Assembly (NCBI GenBank): GCA_001643675.2
Contig: LSRY02000035.1
Coordinates: 744,001-808,000 of the forward strand
From: Monocercomonoides exilis
Taxonomy: Eukaryota > Preaxostyla > Oxymonadida > Polymastigidae
Length of the DNA: 64,000 nt
Direction of reading: 5' to 3'
Shown: in pieces, positions 19,901-34,100 of the stretch
How the letters are laid out: every line of letters starts with the position of its first letter
How positions within the stretch are numbered: position 1 is the first letter of the stretch
Notes under the pieces: generated by a model
The model's database searches: none
Told to the model about the DNA's origin: nothing
Seen by the model: only the letters and a program-made list of their open reading frames with translations
Program-made: the position numbers and the translations under genes

Positions 19901-20128
19901 ATATTTAAGATTATAGTGTATTAATGTTTGATGAAATGAAATACATATTTTTTTAATATCAAAAAAAATTCAAATTTTCTTTTATGAACATTTTTACAAA
20001 GAAGAAGTCAAAGTTTTTTGAATATATTTTTTTTAAAATTAAGTTTTAATTTAACTTCATTTTAATGAAAAATAACGAATAAAAAAATCAAGTGATGAAG
20101 TTATATAATAAATATTTATTTTTTGTAA

Positions 20129-23100
20129 ATGGATGAAAATGAATTATTCAGAGTCGAGCTGCTAAAAGAAATTAATGATAACGATTCATTTTTAAGATTT
20201 AATGCTGTTTCAAGAATTTCCACGATTGCTCAACATATTGGTCCAAAGTCCACTTTAAATCATCTCCTTCCAGAACTACAAAGTGTGACATTTATTAAAT
20301 TCAGATTTATTACTCAAATTTTTAATTGAAATAATTCCTTCCTTCCTTTTTTAATAATCTTGGGATAGAACTTTACTTTGATGAAGATAAAATTCTTTTT
20401 GCTCTTGCTGAAGAACTTGGAAAACTTGGTGAATATGTTGGCGGGAAAGATAAAATTTCTCTTATTTTTCCGTATTTAGAACCCCTCTGCACAGTTGAGG
20501 ATTTGGATGTCTGTGAAAGGGTTTGCTTTTGCAGTATTTGCATAAATCTTTTAAATTAGCTTTTTTAATAAAAGGCTTGCACATCATTAAACGCATTAAT
20601 TTCAAACTGTGAGGATTCTCATACAGAAGAAGATTTTCGCTCTTTGATCAAGAGATTGGCGAGATCTCATTATTACACTGCTCGTTCATCATCAACGTTT
20701 TTAATACCAACAGCATTTAAGCTATTTACATATGGAAAATCGGAACTAGTCAGGTGCTGTCATACAAATGATTAAATCGTTTCATTCTGCCTATTATTTT
20801 GATTTGAAAATGTTTTTTTTGATTCAGAATGTTTGAACACTTATGTAGAGATGAGGTACCTGAGGTGCGAAAATCAGCTTCAAAAAACATTCAGGTCTGA
20901 AAATTGTAATTATGTTGATTGTTTTTTGATGCTAATTCTATAAATAATTTGTTGCCCATTCAAAAATTATTATTATGAAATAAAAATATTTTTTGATTGT
21001 TTATTTAATTGCGATATGGAATTCAAGTCTTTAATCTTCAGCTTTTTCCCAACATCTTCAGATGTGATATCGATCATCTCCACATCATCGCCCTCATCGC
21101 AGCTGCCTTTGTCCAACATCCCATCAGCCATCTTCTCCAGCGGTTCTGCTGTCGATTCCAGCTATTTCTCTGCGGTGATGAAGTGCTTGCTCATTAGCAG
21201 CGATGATTTGTACCCAGCCATGCGCTTCCACGCGTGCGGGGTGATGATATCTCTGTTTCTGCTTCTTCGGAAGGAGGAGGAGGAGACAGAAGACAAAGAG
21301 AGAAGAGACAGAAGAGAGGAGAAGACGCACCACCCGACCTTCAGCCCCTGCAGCACAGCCACTGGGGTAAGCACCTCCAGCAGCGCCACAAGCAGAAGCC
21401 GGAGCGAAAAGGACGACGAGAGCGCTTCGAAGGCGAAGGCAGCGTTTGCAAAGGAAGGAGCACGGAGAGAGTCTGTGTACAGCGCAAATTCGGCATCGAC
21501 TCTGTCATCGGGATCTTCCTCTTCGGCACCTTCGCTTCACTCAAACAATGCTTTTATGCCATCATCATCATCATCTGCTGCTTCTTCTTCTTCTGCTTCT
21601 TCTTCATTTGACATCGAAGTTCCGCCATTGTCTCCTTCTTCTCCGCTCTCTTTTGGGCAGATGGCTGCTCCAACTCATCAGCAATCATCCAATTCATCTG
21701 CTTCTTCTTCTTCTGCTTCTGCTTTTTTGACTTCTTCCACTTCTTCCACTTCTTCCACTTCGATGTTGGCATCTTCTGCGTCTGCTTCCCTTTTGCCATC
21801 AGCCTCTTCGTCGATTGGGCTTTCTCCAACAGACTCTTCCAATTCATCTGCACATGTGCCTTCGTCTGCTAACTCTTCTTCTTCTTCTTCTTCTTCTTCT
21901 TATGCCTCTTCTTCTGTCTCTTCCATCTCATCTGCTTCATCCACCTCACAACCACAACCTCAATTCCCTGCCTTATCTTCATCATCATCATCATCCACTC
22001 CTCCTCCTTCTCTTCCTTCTTCACTTCCTCCCTCCTCCCATCCATCAGACACACACAACAGCCTCTCTCTTCTGCCTTCTTCCTCTTCCATCCTCCAACA
22101 CATCATCCACTTCGGTAGCGATGACTCGTGGCGCGTCCGCTTTCGTGTGTGCGAGGGAATTGAGCAGATTCTGCCCTTCTGCTCTTCTGACGAGCTGATC
22201 ACGCATATATTCCCTCTTTACGCAAAGATGATGAAGGTTTGATATTTTTTTTTCTTATTTGTGTTTGATGCATAGATTATTTTGAATTTCTTTTTATTTA
22301 TTTATTTATTTATTTTTTATCACATATTTATTATCATTCGTCATTCTTTCACAGGACCCAGAGGAAGAAATACGCTGTCTGGCAGTGACTCTTCTTCCCC
22401 AATTAGTCCGCCTCTTCTCCATTCAGTTTTTTTATGCAAATTTCTTACCACTCATCACTGCCATTATTACAGACACTTCATCATATCTTCCTCAATCTTC
22501 TATTTCAACAGCCAATTCATCATCATCATCTTCCTCCTCTTCTTCCTCGTCTTCTTCTTCTCTGCAACAGAAACAGCATCCTTCTTCTTCCCTCTCCTCT
22601 TCCTCTGTTCGCGAGGCACTTGCTCTTTCTCTGCCAGCGCTGGCACCGTATTTTGCAGCCAACCAAGCCATCGACACGATCTATGCGATATTCATGGCCC
22701 TTCTCTTTCCATACGATGGAAACGGATTGTATTCAGTTCACTCCAATCTGAACACAAATAGAAACATTTCTTCTTCTTCTTCTTCTTCTTCTTCTTCTGT
22801 TGGATCAGCTGCTTCTGCTTCGTTGTCTCCTGTTCAAACACCTTCCTCTTCCTCTTCTTCTTCCTCCTCTTTCATGTCAACTCCAATCAGCACTTCTCTT
22901 TTGTCTGCCTCATCTCCTTCTCCTTCTCCTTCCTCTTCTTCTTCTTCCTCCTCCTCCTCTTCTTCAATTGAAGATTCTCAACGTAATCTTCAATCTTCCA
23001 GCAACAGAAACACAAACTCTTCTACCAACCAATCATCCAACACTTATCAGTCTTCATCCACTCCTTCATCTTCTTTCAGCGCTGGTTCATCGACTTCTCC

Positions 23101-23998
23101 AATCGAATATTTGGCTTCTGCTTCTGCTTCTTCTGTTTTACCTCAGTCTCAGTCTCAATCTCAATCTTCTTCATTCAATCAACCAAATTCATCATCATCA
23201 TCATCTTCTTCTTCTTCTTCCTCTTATTCATCATCATCCACTCCATCCATTTCTTCATATCCAGTCGTTGAGAGCTCTCTTTTCTCTGCTGCTGCTTCTC
23301 TCCCTCCATCCGCAAAGGAGAACGAAGACACTGCCAATGTTCGAATAGCACTTCTGATGCCTCAGTGCTTATCTGCATTGGCCGTGAATGTTGGAGTCCC
23401 CCTCTTCCTGCAGCGCTTCCTCCCTCCCATCCTCTCCTTAACACAGGCGTCGTCTCCACTGGCAGCTGCCTCTGCTGCTTCGCACTGGCGCATCCGGCGC
23501 TGCCTGACGCAGCTGGTACCTTTGATTGTGCATCTGGTGGGGACAGAGTTTGTTGATGAGCGAGTCACTGCATACTCCCTCGCCTGGCTGGCAGACAGGG
23601 TGTTCGAGGTGAGAGAGGCTGCAGTCGCTGCCTTGTTTGAGCTGACAGAGCTGATGGGTTCAGAGTGGGTGCGGATGTCGGTGCTGCCGAGGATCACAGC
23701 GATGGCGAAGGAGCGCAGCTTTGTCTTCAGAATCACAGCTCTGAGGGTGCTTTCCTCGCTGTGCTGTACTGTCTCGTCGGATATGATAGACAATCTGTTT
23801 GTGCCGATTGTGGTGGAGATGTCGAAGGACCCTGTGCCGAATGTCAGAATTGTCGTTGCACAGACGCTGCATCAGATGCAGTTGTATGCGGACTCATCGG
23901 CAATCAAGACGAAGATTGCCAGGCCGCTCGACGACTTGATCAACGACGATGACCCGGATGTGAAGTATTTTGCGGAGCAAGCGCTGAATGATGATTGA
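20129..23998 (+). CDS. Protein phosphatase 2A scaffold (A) subunit, HEAT-repeat protein, enlarged
   Basis: Six exons: 20129-20282, 20369-20520, 20575-20753, 20828-20894, 21028-22236 and 22355-23998. Joined length is 3,405 bases, coding for 1,134 residues. The protein is a stack of HEAT repeats that scaffolds the PP2A catalytic and B-type subunits. Family signs are FALAEELGKLGEYVGG in exon 2, DEVPEVRKSASKNIQ in exon 4, DDSWRVRFRVCEGIEQI in exon 5, DPEEEIRCLAV at the start of exon 6, WRIRRCLTQLVPLIV, YSLAWLADRVFEVREAA, DPVPNVRIVVAQTLHQM and the ending DDPDVKYFAEQALNDD. The usual length is near 590 residues. The excess comes from serine-homopolymer insertions at about residues 270-545, 640-660 and 723-910, which sit between or inside HEAT repeats. 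Exon 5's acceptor (after 21,027) was chosen to keep phase 0 and is the least certain join. The gene is followed by 625 bases of spacer. Confidence 0.9.
21285..22110 (+). repeat. Serine-codon-rich low-complexity insertion in PP2A-A
   Basis: TCT/TCA/TTC-type triplet runs encode long serine tracts mixed with Ala, Pro and Thr, inside exon 5 between two recognisable HEAT segments. Similar tracts occur in exon 6 at about 22,510-22,570 and 22,760-23,270. Confidence 0.85.
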
Positions 23999-24623
23999 AA
24001 GTGTTTATTTGTTTTATTTTTTTAATTGAAAGTTTTTAAAAGATGTAATTACTTATGAAGGGATTTGAATTCCTTTTAATGAAACGAAATTATTTCAATT
24101 GAACAAAATTTAACGTTATTTCGTGTACAATAATTCGCACGAAAAATAATTAACTTTTATCCATTTTTCAATCCAATTCATTTGTAATTTTTGAGAAAAC
24201 ACAAACACACAATAAACACATTGAACCGTGATTTTAGAGAGCAGAAATCTTATTTGTTACAATTTCAACTCTGAAAAAGTTATTCATTTTTAATTTTAAT
24301 ATCTGTTTTTTGGAATTGTGAAGCATTTATGCTTGTTCCATAATCGCTTTCTATAGAAACACACGAAAGAAACAATTGAGATTAATTATTTCTTATTATT
24401 TCAAGTATTTTTCACATTTAATTGAATTACAACAGATATAAGGTTAATTATTATTATATCTTCTGAATTTCAAATATTTTGTTACCAAGATAGACCAAAC
24501 AAATCGTTAGAAAAGGAATTTTGGATAACAATCTTTTTATTCAATAAAGCATCAAATTAGCTTATCCAAAAATTGATCTCAACCGCATTTTTATTTGATC
24601 ATTTTGTTTTAACTTGTTTTTAC
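23999..24623. other. Intergenic spacer between PP2A-A and the TFIIIC subunit gene
   Basis: AT-rich DNA with no recognisable gene. Both flanking genes are on the plus strand, so it should hold the PP2A-A 3' processing signal and the next promoter, but no specific element can be defended. Confidence 0.5.
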
Positions 24624-25106
24624 ATGTCTGATGAGAAAAATAAAAAGATAGACGAAGAATTGGATGATGAATGCGAGGAATCTTATTATTGTATTGCAGA
24701 TTTTTCTCTTGAGGAAAAACCAGAGCTCAGCGAACTTCTTTTAGATGCACCTTCATTTCAGCTTCTTGTTTGAGTTATTTGATATAAATTTCGTTTTCTA
24801 GTTTAATTACAATTATATTTTATGATTTTGAAAGGGTATAGAAAGTGATAATCCAATTATTCGGTTTGTTTTGTTTCAAAATACATATTAATAATTTATT
24901 TTTTATTTTACGAGGTTAGAGTTGGCGGAAAAGCATTTATGGGAACGCACGACAAAGCAATTGGCACTAATTTGATTTTTGAAGTTAAAGATGAGACTTC
25001 ATCACAAGAAAAAAAAGAAATAAATTATTTTGGGAAAGGAGAAAATGTCCTTTCTCTTAAACCGATTCAGATTGATCCAGAAGCCTTGGCGCAGCCAACA
25101 AGATGA
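24624..25106 (+). CDS. TFIIIC subunit 6-like protein (RNA polymerase III factor)
   Basis: Three exons: 24624-24767, 24835-24863 and 24920-25106, giving 119 residues. Its core, APSFQLLGIESDNPIIR joined to VGGKAFMGTHDKAIGTNLIF, matches the TFIIIC 35-kDa subunit 6 (GTF3C6) fold. In that family a short beta-barrel segment has the order 'GID...PILQV...F.G...DTLGT..IF'. The N-terminus (about residues 1-40) is acidic and Lys/Glu-rich. The C-terminal part (about 75-119) is variable. TFIIIC binds internal promoters of tRNA and 5S genes and recruits TFIIIB. The middle exon is only 29 bases. Acceptor AG at 24,918-24,919, not the AG four bases earlier, keeps the frame. The stop lies 92 bases from the stop of VPS13 on the other strand, a tight convergent pair. 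Confidence 0.78.
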
Positions 25107-25198
25107 ATTCTTTGATTTTTTTTCTTTATGTGAAATGATAACTTTTATTTTGAAAATTTGGCAATTCCTATATCATATTTCAAATATTAAAATTGCTC

Positions 25199-28100
25199 CT
25201 ATTCATTTTTCGATTTTGAATAGATTTGCTTTTGTTTCAAAATTCTGTCGATAAAGCTTGTCACGTTTACAGAATTCACACACGACTCCTTCATGCTCGT
25301 TGGGATTATATCAGACGAGTTTCGTTTAATTTGCATGTAGATGCTTCGTGATTCAGGAAGATATTGGACAGAATAAACTGATTCAAGAGGAACTGACCAC
25401 TCCTGATAAACCCTATCTCTCCACCATCCGCTGATTGTTAAGCAAAACAATCGATGGGTCGTTAGCATTAGCACTCTGTCTTTTCCCATTATATCCGACA
25501 CCCCAATCTTCATCCACATTATCACATCTTCGCAGCATTCCACTCTTCCAACTCTGCCCAGCCACACACCTCCCATTGATGCCCACCAATCGTACACTCC
25601 AACAGGCGCATGCCAGCCAACGAGGCGTGGAGGCCGAACACGCACACCGGCCATTCCCCGCTCTTCGCTTGCCTTGCTTCCAACTGCACCTTCAATCACT
25701 TTCGCTGTCATCGACACAACTCCAACGACTGGCTTCACCACCAATCCTGCAAGTCCTTGACCAACTCCCTTCACAAGGCCACTGATCCCATTTTTTTGTG
25801 CTTCATCCATTGGCCGGCTGACGATTCCGCTAACACCATCGGCTATGCCCTTTGTCAAAGCGCCAAATCCCTGTGAAAGTCCTTCGCCTAAATGCTAAAA
25901 TAAAATAAGTTCAAAAAATAAAAGTTAAATTTGGAGTGAAAAAAGAAATTGAGCAAACTTGAGGTTTTTCTGCCATCATTCTTGATTGCTGTTTCTGATA
26001 TTTTGTATCAAATGAAAGATAAGTAAGACTTTTTGAAACAGAACTTGCCATCTTCTTAAAAGAACTGAAAATTGAAGATGTGTTTTTCCTCATAGCAGCG
26101 GGAAGGCCCTTTGCACCATTTGGATTTCTGAACTTCATCCCTGCTCCTCTCCTGTCAAAGCTACTTGGATCTCCTTCAACTTTAATAATTCCTCTTCTGG
26201 GCTCGTAGAAGACATCAACAATGCTGTCTCCATCCACTCCATCCATCCCATTCCCTCCTCCAATGTTGATTCCATCTGCACTCGATGAGCCTTCGTCTCT
26301 TCTCGAAAACTTTGGTGTGGTGATTCCTTCTCCTTCAACTTCCCATCCAAACAGATTGTAATATTCTTCTTTGAAACGAGCGCTGTAGCATGTAGAGAGA
26401 GTGGACAGCAATCCGCTTGTGCTTCCGTGGAGGTTCTGAACAATGAATGAATTGATTGCAAATGGCTTTCTGTCAAAGGCAGCGACGAGAGATGTTAGGA
26501 ATGACATCAATCTTGTGTTGAGATATTCTTTCATCTGAGAAAGCACCCATCCGAACGTGGTGTCGTTAACTGGGTCAAAAGTGAAGTTGACAAGGCTTGA
26601 TGATGAAATTGCTGAAAATGGAGATATTTCTGAAGGAGACGTCGATGTGATTGCATCGGTTGAGGTACGATCTTTATCTCCAACTGTGCCAGTTATCGTG
26701 AATGTGAGGAACAGAAGAATTGGCTGGAGGCAAAAGAAGGAGCAAACTATTCTTTGTTGTTTGCTCATTGGCTCAGCGAGAATTCCCTCGGGCACTTGAA
26801 TTGGAGAGCTGATGGATAACATTGATGCTGATGAGACAGCAGGAGAAAGAAAGAATGAATCATATTTTGAATTTCCAACTCTATAACTTGAAAGAACTGA
26901 TATTTGATGCTTAATGCCCATCATCAGAACCTCAATCTCATAGAAGTACTCAAATATATCAAATAGAAATGATTCATCTGCTTTGATATCAACAGCCTGC
27001 ATGAGAAAGAGAATAGAATTGAAGAACATAACTTGAGGATCCTGAGTCATATCTCTGATTGTCGAAAAAATCAACAGAGGCTTTCTTCGCTTCTCGCTGT
27101 AAGTTTGATGCATTCGAGATGAAGAATATGAAATTTGTGAATAAGATGAATCATCATAGAAGTTTCCACTCTCACAGCTAACCATCGCAAAATCATCATC
27201 TGCTGTTATTTTGTCTCTTTGTATTTTTTGCGTTCGATGAGCGCTTCCATTCCCTCCGCCGAAGCCTTCTCCCCATCCACTGCTCATTTGCTCTGAATGC
27301 CCGTCATACTCATTCAACCCTTCATCATGTTCCTCTTCTCTTCTTCCATCTATTCCACCACTTCCACTACTACCAACACTTCCATTGTCAAAGCTGTCAT
27401 CGCTTCCCTTTCCATCCAGCCCGCCATTCACTGCCCTTTCAATAGCAACAGGATAAAGCGCATTAATGGCTGAGTTGTCCATCTGCATTGATGCCACGCG
27501 AAATTCAGTTCTTTGGAGAAATGCATCTTCACTCAACACAAAAGAAATTCGTTGCATCGACAAGTAAAACACTTCCCTTGGACGGCGAGTTGGAAGCGGT
27601 GGCTGAAGAAACGATAGACCCAATCCTCTTAACTGCACAGCAAATTGCATGTGATGCTCCACTGGACGACGATAAAGTTGAGAAAAGAGATGACTTGGAC
27701 CTGAAGATAAAAGAAGTGAAGCAGTGTTCGAGAGGGTTGAATGAGGATGTGTGTATGAATCCGAATAATAAGAATATGGATATCGCGAGCGGAGGACACT
27801 TGATGACACAGGATTTGTTGAGATGCTGCTGTAATCTTCAAATGCTGAATCAGGAGGAGGAGATGAAACATCAGATTCATCAAGAAATGCCCAGTCTGAG
27901 TCATCTTTGCTCAGCTGCTCATTGATGATATTATCTTTTTTACTGAATTTTGAGAAATTTCTTTCATTGAACTCGTTTCCATCGATTTTAGGTATGTCTT
28001 CATTATTTCTTGAAGTGCTTTTATCAAGTGTAAAGTTTTCATCTTCATCTTCCTTTTCTATCTTTTCTTCTCTCAACTCTTCATGTGGAGTCATTGCATC

Positions 28101-31100
28101 ATCGTTATTTCCTCTTATTCTCTTTTCCATAATAATTCTGTGAATCAGCCCACCTTTCTCGTTAATCATCAGCGGATGTGAGCTGATGTGGACAAACCTT
28201 CCTGTGACAAGTGTGTAGCACGAAACAAACACTTCCATCGTTTTGGGTGCTGTTGGAGAGAAAGAAAATCGAAGTCTGGTCGTTTGGACTGAATGAGGAT
28301 TCACATTGAATTGATTGGATTCGTCTTTTGATTGAGCAGATTGGCCAAATGAATGGGTGCTTCCTTGTGATTGGATGCTTTGAGGAGAAGGGCTGAACGA
28401 TAAAAGAATATGTTTCGATCGAGTGAGATCAAACCAGCCAAACGGAACTTCGCAGCAAGGAGGCACCCGAAGAGCAGTTTTTTCGACATCCTCTTGCTTT
28501 ACATTGACTGCATATTCTGTCTCATTCACAAGCCACTCTCCAACATCTTCTTCCTCAGGACAAGACACACTTACAAAGACAGATCCTTCACCAACAGCTC
28601 CCTTTTGTTCAACGCGTGCCACAGTTACACAACAAAGGAGAGGTGTGCGAGGGAATTCAGGATCTGGAAGAAGGATCCAATGCTGTCCTGAACTGTTCAT
28701 GTTTGCAGCACCTGACCAGAGATAGGTTGAAGTCGAAGATGATGAAGATGTTGCACGTTGAGGAGAAAGAGAAAACTGAATGAGAGCGTTGCGCGAGGAA
28801 GTGACGTTGGAAACACCAACAGAAGAAGATGACGATGATGAAGATGAGCCCATTGAAGAATTCGAAACGCTGTTCGTTCTGATAAAAGGAATGGGAACAG
28901 GAGAGAATGAAGGGACAGCAATCACAGGTGGTAGAAACGGAAGTCCGAAAGGCGCTGAGCGCGAAGGATCAACAAACTGTCTTACGAAAAGTGTTCTGTT
29001 TCTGATTCTGTTGAAAAGATTGTATCGAACAGAAATGTTGACAACACGTGAAAGAAGAAACGGGGCTGGAGCTTGATTGACAGTGACGATAGCATCACAG
29101 GCAGAAGTAGGAGAAGAGAGTGTGACAGCTGTTATGTTGAGATAGGAATCCAAGTGGATTGGAATTCGAGAAGCAGAGCTGCCAAAATGAGGCACAAGAA
29201 CTTGATTGGACGAAGAGCCACTCATAAATACAGGAGATACAGAAGAGGCGAATGAAACAGAAGAAGCATAAGAAGCGACACTCGAAAGAGAAGGAGAAGG
29301 AGAACGCGGAATGAATGGAATGGCAATTGGAGGAGGAGTCAGTGTGGAGGAAGGCGAAGAGGAAGATGAATCAAATGCGATGTGCTTGATACGAACAGGC
29401 TGAAGTGGAGTGGTTTGTTTGAGAGGCTGTTGAGTTGACTGAGAAAGAGGAGAAGAAGAAGATGCATCGACTGAAGTGGAAGGAGTGTCTGAAGGAGTAA
29501 CACTATTGCTCTGCGATGAGAGTGATTGCTCATTTTCAGCTGAAGTTTGATCAGAATCAGAAGGAATTTCAGAAGAAGAGGCAGAAGAAGGATAACCAGA
29601 TGGTTGAGATGAAGATGGAACAAGCGAAGTGAATTCAAAAGCAGATGACGCGCGGAATGGAGTTGGAGATGAAGGAGGAGTCTGAACCAAAGAAGAAGAA
29701 GAAGAAGAGGGAGGAGAAGGAGAGGAGAAGGAGGAGGAAGATGTTGAGACTTGATTTTCCGACGAAGTGTTTGATGGAATGGTGCATAACTGAGAGACTG
29801 AAGAAGGAGATATAGAATTGCTCAGATTATTTGATGAGTTGATACGAGAAACTGAAGGAGAGAGAACAGAAGGCGATGCAAACACGGAGTTACCAGCAGA
29901 AGAAAATGAATGCGAATAGTTCAGAGGCATTTCGTCAGGTAAAAGAGGTGTTTGTGAAGAAATCGTTGAAAGAGAAGAAGGAAGCGAAGAAGAAGGAGAG
30001 GAAGATGAACACTCAGCAGAAGACAATGAAGAAGGTGTGCGTGCAGGAACCAACGGAACAATCGCCATTTTCATCAGCCCAGCCGCTGGCAATGATGCTG
30101 CAGCAGAAGCTGATGTTGTGTCGTCGATTTTCACATTTGAAGGATGGTTCGGCGGAAAAGAGAAGAAAGCAGGAAATGGTTGTGAATGAAAAGGAGACAA
30201 AGAGGTATTGCCTGCAAATTGAATGTGTTGTGAATCCGAATTTGTGATTGAGGAGATGTGAGAGAAAGGAGTATATTGAGATTGCTGCGAGGAAGAAGAA
30301 GAAGAAGAAGAAGAAGAAGATGAAGAAATTAGAGAAGAATTGCCAGTCTTTGAACCAGTTGCATGTTGCTGTTCTTTTTGTCTCTCGTGCAGCAATTTTG
30401 AGTCAAAGTCGATAAAAGCGAGTGGAATTGGAGTTCTGTTAAACACCAAAAATGGTACAAACAAAGTCAAAATGCACATTCCCTTTCGTTGGATGCTTCT
30501 CCAATGGATTGCAATGTGGCTTCTGTTTGTTGAAAATACTTCGCCTTCTCTTGTTTTGCCTGCTGAGGTTTCAGAGGCATGTTTGGGTGGATGGAAGAAC
30601 ACAGCTTCTGTTGTGCCCATCCACGAAGAAGGCAAAGAAGAAGAGGAAGAAGAAGACAATGTAGTGGATGAAGGAGCAAGAGGTGGTGTGAATGCAGAAG
30701 GAAGAGGAGAAACAGATGATTGGATGAGCGGCGAAGAAGGAGTGAAAGAGGGAGCAGATGTTTGCTGCTGGCTGGACTGTGAAGAAGGAAGGAAAAGCGA
30801 GAAAAGAAGTGTGGATGTGATGGGAACATGAAAGAAAGCAGCAACTCTGCCGTATGAAACGAAAGTTTGAAGTGAATCAAAAGAAGAAGAAGAAGAAATG
30901 TTTGATTGAGTTGATGTCTTTTTGACTGCTAAACCGGAAGAAGAAGAAGAAGAAGTGATGGAGGAATAAGAGGAAGAAGAAGGCTGTGAAATGGAAAGAC
31001 CAACAGAAAGAGGAAGTTTATTCTGCACAATTATTGGCGGATTGATGCAAACAGCCAAAATATGAGTTGTTCTCGTTGCAAAAGAAGCCATTGATCGCAT

Positions 31101-34100
31101 TCTTGACTGAGGCAGAAGAGAAAGAGAAGGAGCAGATGAGGAAGAGATTGGAGAAGAAGGAAGTGAGAACAACCTGTCTGTGTTGTATGTTGAGAGATCA
31201 TCATCACTCAAGTCATCTTCGCTGTCTTCTGTTGAGGAAGTGCTGCTTTCACCATCTTGTTTGTCCGTCGAGCTGCAGCTTGATTGATCTGAATCACTAT
31301 CTCTTTTCTCTTTTTCATTTATGTCTGAATTTTGAGACTCAGAAAGAGGTGACGGAGATTCATTAGTTGATTGCTCTTGCTCAATTTTTCTGTTTTTCTT
31401 TTTCTTTATGTATCGTTTTGTGGTTGAAGTGATATGCGAAGATGCAAATCTCACATTTGAAGATTCAATCACAGACACACAAGCAGAAAGGCTAATTGGA
31501 GGAGGTGCTTTTCTTTTATTATTTGGTTTAAAATGGAATTTGTTTGATTCACTCAAATAAAATGATTGATTAATATGTTGAGATGGAGAGGAAAACGAAG
31601 AGGATGAAGGTGAAATTGCATTTTTTGAAGAGGAAATTGAAGATGAAGAGATTTCACTCGTTTCGCAATCACTTTCTTTTTCAGTGAAATCGTTGGTTGC
31701 ATAGGCAGAAATGGGGAATGTCATATTCTCTCTCATTGAAGACAGAACAAAAGGCCTGCTGTTCGGAGACCAGGAATTGAATGAAGAGAATCCTTCTTTC
31801 TTTGAACCTGAAAGCGGAAGAACTGTTGCAAGGTAGTTAGTCATGTGGATTGGAACATGCAGAAATGAATGAGGTGGAAGACGAAAGAGAGAAGAAGTGG
31901 TGCGAGTCGGGAAAGTGAAGAGAACAGATGTTGAATCGGGAGAAGAATCAGAGAAAGAAGTTGAATCTTGTATTTTTTGAGTGTAACTTTGCTCTGATGG
32001 AGGAGGAGGAGACAGAACAACCTCCAGTGGAATTGGTGTGTTGTTGTGGATGCACATTGGAGAGCTGAGAAGTAATATCCTGCGGCCAAATTCGAAAAAG
32101 CACTCAGAACGAACAACTTGCTGAGACGAGTATATTGTTTTTGTGCTATTGGAAGTTGTTCCATTGCTTCGACTTTGAAAACTGTCTGTCTCATTCATTT
32201 CATTGAATGTTGTTGAAGCATTTAAAAAGTACAGAGTAAGTGGAATAAGTTTTGGAGAGGTAACGTCGAAGTCAAATAAAACAGGATATTCAGCTCCATC
32301 GAATCGAATCAATACGACTGATTGTCCTTCTTTTGGGGGCTTTGACGAAATGGAAGTGGAAGAAAATGAAGAAGATGAAGATGAACTTTTCTGAGATGAT
32401 TTCTTTTTACCTCTTTTGTTGATACGATAACGACTCGATAACTCAACTCCATCTTCACTGTCAACATCATCCGATTCATCATCAAAAGAAGGATAATTGG
32501 AGCTATAACTGCTCAATACATCGTTAATTTTTCCGTCATCTTCTGTTCTGCCCACAATTCTATTTGATCCTTTAAATCTCTCATTCTTCAGCCATTGATG
32601 TCTGGCTGTGTGGACAATTATTGGGAATTCTGAGTCAGGTGGAACATCCAGCGACGAATTGCTGTATTGATGTAGAAGATGAAGTGTGAGGCCAGTGTGA
32701 TTGCGAAGGACAAATGCTGATTTGTGAGAGAGGAATTGAGATGAATGAGAAGGATGAGACATTGAAGACGAAACACTTCCAGGTAAGTTCGATGAGTCGT
32801 ATGAACTGAATGAAGGCGATTGAGTCATAACGGGAAAAAAAGATGAAGAGCTATTGAGTTTATAATTAGGACTTGAAGATGTTGAATAACTGTCAGATGA
32901 ATTAAGAACATTCCAGTCGAAACAATTAACCTCTTTAGAAGAGCTGTATCCATAACACTCTGAACTCAAAGAAGGAAGTTCCCGTAAAATGGATCGAATT
33001 GAGATTTTGGAATCATTCGGTTGGTGCCTTTGTTGTGTCTCTTTCCCACCAATGAAAGGCATTCCTTCGTTAAATTCCATATTGTTATTCAAATTACTAT
33101 TATCATGATTGAATTTTTTCTTATTTGCTTTTCTATTTCTTTTCTTCTGTTCTTTTCTATTTCCACCAACAATTCCAGAATCAGCCAGCATCACAGCTCC
33201 TATTGAAGACACACCATCCATTTGATCTCTCGAAATATTCACATTCAAAATTGAGTCAGATTTCAAAGAACATTTCAAAGAGGGGAGAAAAGAAGGATAG
33301 CAGAGGAAAAGAACAGACGATGGCTCCAAAAAGTGCTCAAGACAGTTCAGGCGAGAATTGTAGAGGAAAAGTGAAAGAGAAGATAAGTTCAATGTTGATG
33401 AGACCTTCACAACATGCCCAGGAACAAGTGGAGAAGAGAATGAAGAGAATAGCGAAACGATCGCAGATGAAAAAGAATCCAGTGGAGAGTGAACATGAAG
33501 ACGATGCTTGAGAAGCGATGAAGTTGATACAGAAGAAGCTGATTGAGGAGTTTGGACTGAAAGAGGAGTGACAGAATGAGAAAGATCGCTCAAAGACGAA
33601 GTCTGAGAAGATTTTTGAGTATTTTCATGTGTTGTCCTTTCTTTATGAGTCAAACTTAAAGAACGATCAGTACCACCACCAAGTGATTTAAATATGCTGC
33701 TCTTAGCTTTCCCTTTCAGCATTACATCGTTATGTGCTGTATGCCACAGAGAAGACGAAAGCAGAGCGATTCGCAATGAATCACACTCCATTTTAAATAA
33801 AGGTGGTGAAAAGCCTTCGTTAATATCAGCAGCAAATACAATGCTAACAGGAGTTGTGAGAGTGAAAGAGAAAGCTAAAAACACAAGTGAGCGAACAGAT
33901 GATGAAGAAATGGGTCTCAATTTGCCATTCACATCATAATCAGCGTTGGTTGAAGAAGGTGGAGCAGGAGGAAGATTCTGTCTTGATGATGATGATGATA
34001 ATGAAGAGGAGAAAGGTGGAGAAGGAGAAGGAGAAAGAGAAGAATATGCTGAAGCATAAGATGATTCAACAGATGAATTTGACAACGAAAAAGCGACTGA

